A stretch of DNA of 13,926 nucleotides, taken from assembly GCA_031276475.1 (NCBI GenBank), contig JAISMZ010000209.1, positions 1-13,926 of the forward strand. The letters are read 5' to 3'. This document shows positions 1 to 5,126 of the stretch, in pieces. The notes beneath the pieces were generated by a model that was not told the DNA's origin, did not search any database, and saw only the letters and a program-made list of their open reading frames with translations. This DNA comes from Coriobacteriales bacterium. GTDB lineage: Bacteria; Actinomycetota; Coriobacteriia; Coriobacteriales; UBA8131. Within the stretch, counting starts at the first letter, position 1. Each line of letters begins with the position of its first letter. The position numbers were made by a program, and so were the translations under genes.

Positions 1-81
1 CAGTTCTTTTATCTCTCTCGAGGACTCCGGAGAGCCGTTTCTGTTGTGCCCAGACATAAAAGAACCGTCCCCATTATGTCC
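1..81. repeat. Palindromic element inside the P-type ATPase linker (truncated at window edge)
   Basis: Positions 1-17 match the reverse complement of 51-67 at 14 of 17 bases, with a 33-nt spacer between them. The right unit (53-80) is itself a small stem-loop: GACATAA, a core AAGAACCGTCCCCA, then TTATGTC. The core and architecture match the purL element at 12770-12876, where each arm is AACACA, a core containing GAACCGTCCC, then TGTGTT. The left arm continues outside the window. It lies fully inside an open reading frame. Confidence 0.7.
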
Positions 82-348
82 TGCGCCGTCCCTGTGCCTG
101 CTTTCTGCGGCAGGCGCGGGCGGTTCCAGGGCGATCCCGAGCACTTCGTAGCCGATCTTCTCCACAGCTTTTTGCAGCTCCGGTAGACTGAGTTGGGCGT
201 CGTCGTAGCTCACGCGGGCCTGCTCGGTGGCGTAATTCACCTGAACCTGCTCCACGGCGCCGAGCTTGCCCAGACCGCGCTCGATGCGCGCCGCACAGGC
301 CGCACAGGTCATGCCACCGATGGCTATCTGTTGGGTCACAGTCGCCAT
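1..348 (-). CDS. Probable copper-translocating P-type ATPase, N-terminal fragment (runs off the left edge)
   Basis: The visible 116 residues start MATVTQQIAIGGMTCAAC and form one heavy-metal-associated (HMA) domain, with metal-binding GMTCAAC at residues 11-17 (Cys15 and Cys18) and the usual fold ending near IGYEVL. A linker rich in Gly, Asn and Ser follows, and the frame is still open at the window edge. In the CopA family such a domain precedes the membrane ATPase that exports Cu(I); no ATPase motif is visible here, so the full product is inferred from the domain and context. The ATG lies 2 nt after the stop of the upstream copper gene, with GGAGGA about 7 nt before it, so translation is probably coupled and the two genes share an operon. 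The oddity is the linker: it is encoded by a palindromic repeat related to the one in purL. A separate copper chaperone with a long tail is the alternative reading, less likely. Confidence 0.75.
   Translation of the reverse strand, partial: MATVTQQIAIGGMTCAACAARIERGLGKLGAVEQVQVNYATEQARVSYDDAQLSLPELQKAVEKIGYEVLGIALEPPAPAAESRHRDGAGHNGDGSFMSGHNRNGSPESSREIKEL
271..322. repeat. 52-bp near-identical repeat, copy 1 (HMA domain coding)
   Basis: This stretch matches 1860-1911 at 50 of 52 bases. Both encode GGMTCAACAARIERGL of an HMA domain, in two different adjacent genes. The two differences are silent changes in the Cys codons. The flanking parts of the two domains are much more divergent. Confidence 0.85.
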
Positions 349-350
349 TT

Positions 351-1937
351 TCAGTCCTCCACTACCTGGATGGTCGAGCGGATCATGCCCATCCAGCACG
401 AATAGGAATAGGTTCCCGGCTTGTCCGGAGTGAATTCGATGACGTTCTCGCCCGGCTTTAAGCTGTGCTGGATCTGCCAGGCTGGAATTTGCAGGCGGTT
501 GTTGCAACCGGTGATAGTGCGCGAATCGGCCTGGATCAGCCAGCGCACCGGGATGCCGGCCTGCACCGTTATCGCGGGATAGCGACCCCGATCCAACGTG
601 CTGTAGACCAGCTGCTGGCCGCCAGAGACAACGCCAACATTGGGCTGCGCGGCGGCCTGCGCGGCGGCGTTGGCGCTGTCGTTATCTACAGCGCTGCTCC
701 CCGCCGAAGCGCCGCTGCTGCTCCCGGCCGCCGTGTTGCCGCCCGCCTTTGTCCCCGTCGCGACACCCGCCACCGCGGCGGCTCCCGGTTCAAATCTGGA
801 CAGGCCCAGCTGAGGCAGGCCGCTGAGCGCCCAGCCGCTGGAAAACATCATCAGGCCCAGCAGCATCACCAGACAGGCGCCTGCAGCCATCACCTTTTTG
901 GTAAAGCGACCAGAGAGCAGGCTGGCCAAAAACCCCAGGCCGAACATCAGTGGCAGCGTCCCGGCGGCAAAGAAGAACATCGCCAGGGCACCTTGCAGGG
1001 CGCTGCCCGTACCCAGCGCATAAAGTTGCATCGCCTGTAGCGGGCCGCAGGGCATCAGACCGGTGAGCAGACCAACCACCAGCGGGCTGGTCGTCCCCTG
1101 GCGCCGGGCGTTCAGTCTGCTGGCCAGCGGCTGGGGCAGTCGGGGCAACAGAGAGCTCAGGGAGGGGATGACACCGAGCATGCTCAGGCCCATCGCCACC
1201 ATCAAGACGCCCGCCAACAGCTGCACCGCGCCGCGCAGATAACCGTCGAGCAGCAGCACTGAGCCCAGAGCCCCTACCAGGGCACCCACCAGCGTATAAG
1301 ACGCAAGACGGCCGAGGTTGTAGCGCAGGGACGGCAGGCCGACGATCCGCAATTTTTGCGCGACGGCACTGAAGCGTGAGTTGGTCGCAGCACCATCGTC
1401 TTGCCCGGCGGTGGCGCCAACGCCGGCGGCGGCGCCTTTGGCCCCATCGGCCTCACCGCCCGCTCCACGGTTCACAACTCTATCGCCACCACTCGCCCCG
1501 GCCGGCAGACACTGGGAAAGATTGATGCCGCCGCACATCGCCACACAGTGTACCGAGGTTAAAAGTCCAATCAGGAACAGCGCCGCATAGCCCGCCTCCG
1601 AAGAAGCCAACGGAAAATCAACCGCAAAACTGCCGGCTCCCAGATAGCTGGCCAGCAGCCAAACTGTTACAATAATTAAAAGTATACCTGCCAGCTGATA
1701 ACTCTTGAGGGCCTTCTCGCGCTCTTGCAGCTGATGATAACCGAGCTCTTTCAACAGCGCCTGGATGTCGCGCGGCTTGAGTCGCTTATTGTCGTAAGTC
1801 ACCGTGACGTCGCGTTTGCGAAAGCTGGCACGCACCCCCACAACGCCGTCGGCCTGCGCCAGACCGCGCTCGATGCGCGCCGCGCAGGCCGCGCAGGTCA
1901 TGCCACCGATGAAGATATGTCGCTCGACAATCGCCAT
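351..1937 (-). CDS. HMA / TauE-SafE-like membrane / cupredoxin fusion protein (copper handling)
   Basis: A 528-residue protein with three parts. Residues about 5-70 are an HMA domain with GGMTCAAC (Cys15, Cys18). From about 80 to 400 there are six or more hydrophobic segments of the TauE/SafE (UreH-like) type, with the family-like stretches LTSVHCVAMCGG and GLMPCGPLQAMQLYALG. The last 95 residues are cupredoxin-like, with GCNNRLQIPAW and YSYSCWMGMI supplying Cys and Met ligands. Two Ala/Gly/Ser-rich low-complexity stretches separate the parts: one after the first core helix, one before the cupredoxin. Such fusions next to CopA are known in anaerobic Gram-positives and probably move or buffer Cu(I) at the membrane; the exact substrate is not shown by the sequence. 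The open frame extends 66 codons further upstream, but only the ATG at 1937 begins the HMA domain and sits immediately after a promoter. Its Shine-Dalgarno is poor, which fits an almost leaderless mRNA. Confidence 0.85.
   Translation of the reverse strand: MAIVERHIFIGGMTCAACAARIERGLAQADGVVGVRASFRKRDVTVTYDNKRLKPRDIQALLKELGYHQLQEREKALKSYQLAGILLIIVTVWLLASYLGAGSFAVDFPLASSEAGYAALFLIGLLTSVHCVAMCGGINLSQCLPAGASGGDRVVNRGAGGEADGAKGAAAGVGATAGQDDGAATNSRFSAVAQKLRIVGLPSLRYNLGRLASYTLVGALVGALGSVLLLDGYLRGAVQLLAGVLMVAMGLSMLGVIPSLSSLLPRLPQPLASRLNARRQGTTSPLVVGLLTGLMPCGPLQAMQLYALGTGSALQGALAMFFFAAGTLPLMFGLGFLASLLSGRFTKKVMAAGACLVMLLGLMMFSSGWALSGLPQLGLSRFEPGAAAVAGVATGTKAGGNTAAGSSSGASAGSSAVDNDSANAAAQAAAQPNVGVVSGGQQLVYSTLDRGRYPAITVQAGIPVRWLIQADSRTITGCNNRLQIPAWQIQHSLKPGENVIEFTPDKPGTYSYSCWMGMIRSTIQVVED
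355..360 (-). promoter_or_regulatory. Shine-Dalgarno site of the P-type ATPase gene
   Basis: GGAGGA read on the minus strand lies inside the last codons of the upstream copper membrane protein, 6 nt before the ATG at 348. It fixes that start and implies translational coupling across the 2-nt gap. Confidence 0.8.
1860..1911. repeat. 52-bp near-identical repeat, copy 2 (HMA domain coding)
   Basis: Partner of 271-322 with 50 of 52 identical bases, in the same orientation. It encodes the metal-binding loop of the HMA domain of the fusion protein. Confidence 0.85.
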
Positions 1938-1945
1938 GCTCTCTA

Positions 1946-1974
1946 TTACTATACCAACGCGGTAGAATTGACAA
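1946..1974 (-). promoter_or_regulatory. Promoter of the copper operon
   Basis: On the minus strand TTGTCA (1974-1969) is followed by TATAGT (1953-1948, spacer 15) or by TAGTAA (1951-1946, spacer 17). Either choice puts the transcript start within a few bases of the ATG at 1937, so the mRNA would be nearly leaderless. The spacer contains the palindrome at 1952-1964. Confidence 0.5.
1952..1964. promoter_or_regulatory. Candidate operator palindrome in the divergent control region
   Basis: TACC, five bases, GGTA. It lies between the -35 and -10 of the copper promoter and just upstream of the -35 of the HxlR gene. A bound regulator could therefore affect both directions. The geometry loosely recalls CsoR-type copper boxes, but it is short and no CsoR gene is in the window; the adjacent HxlR protein is the other candidate. 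Confidence 0.35.
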
Positions 1975-1996
1975 GTATGCACCTTTTTGATACTGT
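1968..1996 (+). promoter_or_regulatory. Promoter of the HxlR-family gene
   Basis: A perfect -35 TTGACA (1968-1973), a 17-bp spacer and an extended -10 TGATACTGT (hexamer TACTGT at 1991-1996). The predicted start near 2003 leaves a leader of about 160 nt. Its -35 overlaps the -35 of the oppositely directed copper promoter. Confidence 0.6.
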
Positions 1997-2041
1997 CAGC
2001 TGGCACGGCGGTGCGGTAGTTTGCGGGGCGGTGGCTGGCAG

Positions 2042-2128
2042 CAACGGCTCCGTACGCGAGCCCCGGCAAGCATCGAGCGGTGGAAAGCGGCAAAGACGGC
2101 ACAACGGCTCCGCGCACGTGCCCCCGGC
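2042..2128. repeat. Imperfect direct repeat in the HxlR leader
   Basis: CAACGGCTCCG followed by a diverged tail ending in CCCCGGC occurs at 2042-2067 and again at 2102-2128, exactly 60 bases apart. The first 11 bases are identical and the rest carries four substitutions and one indel. It lies in the predicted 5' leader of the regulator; function unknown. Confidence 0.45.
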
Positions 2129-2166
2129 TCCCCAAAAGACGCCGCAGACGCAGAATGGAGATTTGG

Positions 2167-2532
2167 ATGAGTACGGCGCGCCCTCGACATCACGACCTCG
2201 ACTGCCCGGTGGACGCAACACTGGGGTTGATCGGCGGCAAATACAAAGGCCTGATCCTCTGGCATCTGGTGGGCGCCACGCTGCGCTTTGGCGAGTTGCG
2301 CCGCCTGATCCCCCAGGCGACGCCAAAAATGCTCACGCAGCAACTGCGCGAGTTGGAAGCCGACAAACTGCTGACGCGCACGGTCTATCCTGTAGTTCCC
2401 CCAAAAGTGGAATACTCCCTAACAGAATTTGGCCTCAGCTTAAAGCCAATCCTCGACGCGATGTATGACTGGGGAGCCGCCTATATGCGCGACAACAATC
2501 GGGAGATCTGCTGCTCGATGAAACGCCTCTGA
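2167..2532 (+). CDS. HxlR-family winged-helix transcriptional regulator
   Basis: A 121-residue protein of the normal HxlR length. It opens with CPVDATLGLIGGKYKGLILW, which corresponds to the family motif with its conserved Cys, Gly-Gly-Lys and Trp or Leu residues. The recognition-helix region follows (TPKMLTQQLRELEADKLL), then the wing with VEYSLTEFG. HxlR proteins bind DNA as dimers and often sense redox or reactive compounds through the N-terminal Cys; here there is also a Cys-Cys pair near the C-terminus (REICCSMKRL), which could add thiol or metal sensing. The start at 2167 is chosen because GGAG lies 6 nt before it; the in-frame ATG at 2155 has no such site. The gene is divergent from the copper operon across a shared control region, so regulation of that operon, itself, or both is likely but unproven. 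Confidence 0.88.
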   Translation: MSTARPRHHDLDCPVDATLGLIGGKYKGLILWHLVGATLRFGELRRLIPQATPKMLTQQLRELEADKLLTRTVYPVVPPKVEYSLTEFGLSLKPILDAMYDWGAAYMRDNNREICCSMKRL

Positions 2533-2535
2533 GGA

Positions 2536-2549
2536 CAGGCAGGGGCCTG
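2536..2549. terminator. Short hairpin between convergent genes
   Basis: CAGGC, loop AGGG, GCCTG, in the 28-nt gap between the convergent HxlR and hypothetical genes. Neither strand has a T-run on its 3' side; the T6 on the minus strand comes before the stem. This makes it only a weak candidate. Confidence 0.3.
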
Positions 2550-2560
2550 GTAAAAAACCG

Positions 2561-3211
2561 TCAGGTCTTCCTCAACAGCTTATCGTCCTCCGGGAGCTTT
2601 CTTGGACGCGGCCGGTGGGATACCACCAGTGCCAGGGTCGCAGAAACTACAATCAGCACCGCAAACCAGATGGTCATGTCATCAATCAGACTCATTGGCA
2701 GGGAGAGGTCTTGGGTGTTAAAAAACAGCAGTACCGCAGCAACAGCGGGCACAATGCTCAGCAGACGCAGAGGCATGCGCTTGGGATGCTCCTCGCCAAC
2801 GTGCGTAATCAGGCCGCTGGCGATCGCGGTAAGCATTAAAACGACACAGCATACCGTCATTATCAGATCGAGCAGCGACCAGTTCTTAATCTGCTGCTGC
2901 GTAGACATCGGGGTCTCGGGATCCTCTATCACCTTAAAGGGGCTGTCGCGATGCGTGCCCTCAACGCCGCCGTAAGGGGTATCGGTCGGGTTGGGGGTTG
3001 GCGTGTTCTGGCGAGCAGAGCTTATTCCCTCGGCCAGCTGCGCGGCACCAAAATCAGCGCTCTGAACAACGCTGGATACGGCTTTGGGCGCGGGTTCAGG
3101 AGCAACATAGGGAGTTGCCGAGGCAATTTGGAAAGCGGACCCCAGCACAAAGGCAACGCTGAGCGCCAAAGCGACCATCGTGTTGCGAATTGTTCTGCCT
3201 GTCCGTTTCAT
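2561..3211 (-). CDS. Unrecognised membrane protein with signal peptide and three C-terminal membrane helices
   Basis: A 216-residue protein. Residues 1-32 look like a signal peptide: basic MKRTGRTIRNT, a hydrophobic core, and a possible cleavage site after ASA or SAT. A Pro/Ala/Thr-rich extracytoplasmic stretch of roughly 80 residues follows. The end carries three hydrophobic segments, around LLDLIMTVCCVVLMLTAIAS, LLSIVPAVAAVLLFF and WFAVLIVVSATLALVV, with a basic cytoplasmic tail. The pattern of this last part, including NWSLLDLI, RLLSIVPAVAAVLLFF and PMSLIDDMTIWF, resembles from memory a C-terminal membrane anchor found on large surface proteins of Firmicutes and Coriobacteria. Here it stands almost alone, as if the surface part has been lost. 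No catalytic motif is seen. The ATG at 3211 has only a weak AGG-type ribosome site. Function unknown. Confidence 0.75.
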   Translation of the reverse strand: MKRTGRTIRNTMVALALSVAFVLGSAFQIASATPYVAPEPAPKAVSSVVQSADFGAAQLAEGISSARQNTPTPNPTDTPYGGVEGTHRDSPFKVIEDPETPMSTQQQIKNWSLLDLIMTVCCVVLMLTAIASGLITHVGEEHPKRMPLRLLSIVPAVAAVLLFFNTQDLSLPMSLIDDMTIWFAVLIVVSATLALVVSHRPRPRKLPEDDKLLRKT

Positions 3212-3273
3212 GATACGACCTGTCCTGTCGTCGTCTCGGCTTTGCGTTCAAGTCACGCGCTTCCGCCCGAGAA

Positions 3274-3318
3274 GATACTACCAGCTATGATTCAGATTCT
3301 GCACTGTATGATACTACC
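3274..3318. repeat. Direct repeat GATACTACC in a promoter region
   Basis: GATACTACC occurs at 3274-3282 and 3310-3318, 36 bases apart. It lies in the 254-nt gap upstream of the hypothetical membrane protein. It may be a pair of regulator sites; no clear -35/-10 pair could be assigned in this gap. Confidence 0.35.
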
Positions 3319-3355
3319 TACGGAGCAATTAAGGAACGAGATCCCTGCGATTCCA

Positions 3356-3438
3356 CGATTTTCTCACTGAACCACCTTAAAATCTCCATATTTCGGCTCA
3401 ATTGTGGAGATTTTATGGAGAAAATCGGGGCGTTTTTT
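3356..3438. other. Nested inverted repeats ending in a T-run (terminator, small RNA or mobile remnant)
   Basis: The outer arms CGATTTTCTC (3356-3365) and GAGAAAATCG (3418-3427) are perfect 10-bp complements. The inner arms TAAAATCTCCA (3378-3388) and TGGAGATTTTA (3405-3415) are perfect 11-bp complements with a 16-nt loop. GATTTT (3409-3414) can alternatively pair with AAAATC (3421-3426). On the plus strand the structure is followed within 5 nt by T6 (3433-3438), a terminator layout, yet no plus-strand gene lies immediately upstream. For the minus-strand pspC transcript it is a downstream structure without a U-run. Confidence 0.5.
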
Positions 3439-3465
3439 GTTGCCGGCTCCCCCGCCGGTCGCGCT

Positions 3466-3903
3466 TTAGACCCAGGTGTTGTAGTGCTTGTTGCCGCCCT
3501 GCGGGATGATGATCCAAAACATCAGATAAAGAGGGACGATGACGTACCAGCAAAGGATCGCCAAAACGATGATGCTCACCCGAACCATCGCCGCGTCTAC
3601 TGCAAGGTATTCGGCAATGCCGCCGCAGACCCCAGATATCTTCTTGTTGCTGGTGGAACGGTAGAGTTTTCTGTTCTCGGGCAGGCTGAGATTACCTTTG
3701 CGCGCCGCTATCATCAACATAATGCCACCCGCGATGATCACCAGGGGCCAAATGATGCGAATTGCCAGACTGATGGCCGCCCAGATGTCAGCGTACCAGA
3801 GGCCGAAGATCTGTTCGGCCAACTGCCAGATGCCAAACAACACCAGCAACACACCGACGGCTACGGCGATGCCGTTCTTGGTTATCTTGTTGTTGCTGGC
3901 CAC
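3466..3903 (-). CDS. PspC-domain membrane protein (second of a pair)
   Basis: A 145-residue protein. Two hydrophobic segments come first (VAVGVLLVLFGIWQLA and IRIIWPLVIIAGGIMLMIAA). A PspC domain then fills the C-terminal half: KLYRSTSNKKISGVCGGIAE onward, ending in a membrane helix and FWIIIPQGG. PspC proteins sit in the cytoplasmic membrane and relate to phage-shock or envelope-stress responses; the order here, helices first and PspC last, is the reverse of its upstream neighbour. The start is a GTG at 3903, only 3 nt after the neighbour's stop, with GGGAG at 3917-3913 about 9 nt before it, so translation is coupled. It may form a complex with the larger PspC protein. Confidence 0.85.
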   Translation of the reverse strand: MASNNKITKNGIAVAVGVLLVLFGIWQLAEQIFGLWYADIWAAISLAIRIIWPLVIIAGGIMLMIAARKGNLSLPENRKLYRSTSNKKISGVCGGIAEYLAVDAAMVRVSIIVLAILCWYVIVPLYLMFWIIIPQGGNKHYNTWV

Positions 3904-3906
3904 GGC

Positions 3907-5031
3907 TTAAGGCTCCCGTTCAAACGAGGCAAAGCGACCGACCTCGGTGGCAAAGCGTATGCTTGCCTCGTCGGCCGGCGGCATCGGACTGATGGGCAAC
4001 TCCAGAGTTATCTCGCTGCCATCCACGAGGCGGACTGTTACCTGGTCGCTGATGCCGCCAAACAGCCAGACGCCAAGCAGCATCGTCGCGGAGAGCAGAA
4101 GCGACGCCAGCAGGCTGAAAGCCTCCTGTTTGCGAGCGCTGGCAAGGATCAGCAGCCCGAGCACCACCAGAAGCATCGGCCAGAGGCGGCCAAAGGCCAC
4201 GAGGACGGCATGGGTGCTCACCAGACCGAGCATCAGCGCCTGAGCCAGCAGTCCAAAGGAGATCAGCACGATGGCACCACCGGCGCGCTCCAGCGACCAG
4301 CCGCAGCTGCTGGGAGTGAACAGCTGAGCGATGCCCACTACAACGAGTGCCAGCGGCCAGAGGCGCCAAAACGAGAGATTAATCAGATTTGCCAACAACG
4401 CCAATATGCCCACGCAGATCAACAGCAGTCCCATACAGACCGCCGTACTCCAGCGTTTTTTGAGAGCCCCGGCGGCGGGGGTGGAGGGCGAGGCGGCAGG
4501 GCCGAAAGCAGGGCCGGCGGCGGCAGGGGCAGATGCGGGAACAGCGGCGGTGGGGCCGACGCCCGCAGGGGCAGATGCGGAGCCAGCGGCGGTGGGGCCG
4601 GCGCCCGCAGGGCCAAAGCCAGCTGCGGCGGGGCCGGAAGCAGCGCCGACTGAGGGGCCAAAGCCAACGGCGGCGGGGCCGGAGGGGCGAGCGACCCCGG
4701 CGGCGGCGTGAGCTGCGGCAACGTGAGCGGCGGCGGAGCCAGCGGCGGCAACGGGGCCGGCGGCGGAGCCAGTGGCGGTGCGAACGGCTCCTGTGGCGAC
4801 ACAAACCGGTGCAGCGGTCGCGGCAGGAACGTCATTGGCAGCGGGATCCCTGGGGATCAGAATCATCGCCACCAGATAGAAGAGCACAAAGGAGCCGATG
4901 CTGACAACCAATAACGCCACGGCCAACACTCGCACGAAGGTCGCATCAACACCAAAATAGTCAGCGATACCACCACAGACCCCGGCAATCACCGGGTCGT
5001 TGCTTCTATAGAGTCGCTTGGGCACGCTCAT
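3907..5031 (-). CDS. PspC-domain membrane protein with long Ala/Gly/Pro linker
   Basis: A 374-residue protein. Residues 1-60 are a PspC domain (KRLYRSNDPVIAGVCGGIAD, then a membrane helix ending in MILIPRD). Residues about 62-205 are almost only Ala, Gly, Pro, Ser, Val and Thr. At least four hydrophobic segments follow, beginning at TAVCMGLLLICVGILALLAN, with a short soluble tail that may be a small beta domain. The family links to membrane stress sensing; the linker is far longer than needed and is encoded by tandem 42-bp DNA repeats. The start at 5031 begins the PspC domain directly; an in-frame upstream extension would add unrelated residues, and no strong Shine-Dalgarno is seen for either. 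The gene is 95 nt behind the CBS protein and 3 nt ahead of the second PspC gene. Confidence 0.85.
   Translation of the reverse strand: MSVPKRLYRSNDPVIAGVCGGIADYFGVDATFVRVLAVALLVVSIGSFVLFYLVAMILIPRDPAANDVPAATAAPVCVATGAVRTATGSAAGPVAAAGSAAAHVAAAHAAAGVARPSGPAAVGFGPSVGAASGPAAAGFGPAGAGPTAAGSASAPAGVGPTAAVPASAPAAAGPAFGPAASPSTPAAGALKKRWSTAVCMGLLLICVGILALLANLINLSFWRLWPLALVVVGIAQLFTPSSCGWSLERAGGAIVLISFGLLAQALMLGLVSTHAVLVAFGRLWPMLLVVLGLLILASARKQEAFSLLASLLLSATMLLGVWLFGGISDQVTVRLVDGSEITLELPISPMPPADEASIRFATEVGRFASFEREP
4523..4635. repeat. 42-bp tandem repeat inside the PspC linker
   Basis: Units at 4523-4564 and 4565-4606 agree at 38 of 42 bases. A third, more diverged unit begins at 4607. Each unit encodes 14 residues of the type PAGVGPTAAVPASA on the minus strand, so changes in unit number keep the frame. 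Confidence 0.75.
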
Positions 5032-5126
5032 ACAACCATTGCTTTCTGGGGACAAGGGAGGCACCGCTGCTGGCAGGCCACAATTACACGTCCGCTAACA
5101 CAACCATGCCGAGTAGGTATCCCAGA

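Noticed and set aside
1725..2468. Plus-strand open frame (247 codons) across the copper gene start and HxlR gene
   Set aside because: It overlaps two well-supported genes in other frames and shows no family features.
2550..2566. T6 run on the minus strand after the hypothetical gene as an intrinsic terminator
   Set aside because: The stem lies after the T-run rather than before it; only a bulged, weak hairpin can be drawn around it.
3415..4653. Long plus-strand open frame (412 codons) opposite the pspC genes
   Set aside because: His/Gln/Arg-rich composition with no domain; it is antisense to two clear PspC proteins and comes from GC-rich codon bias.
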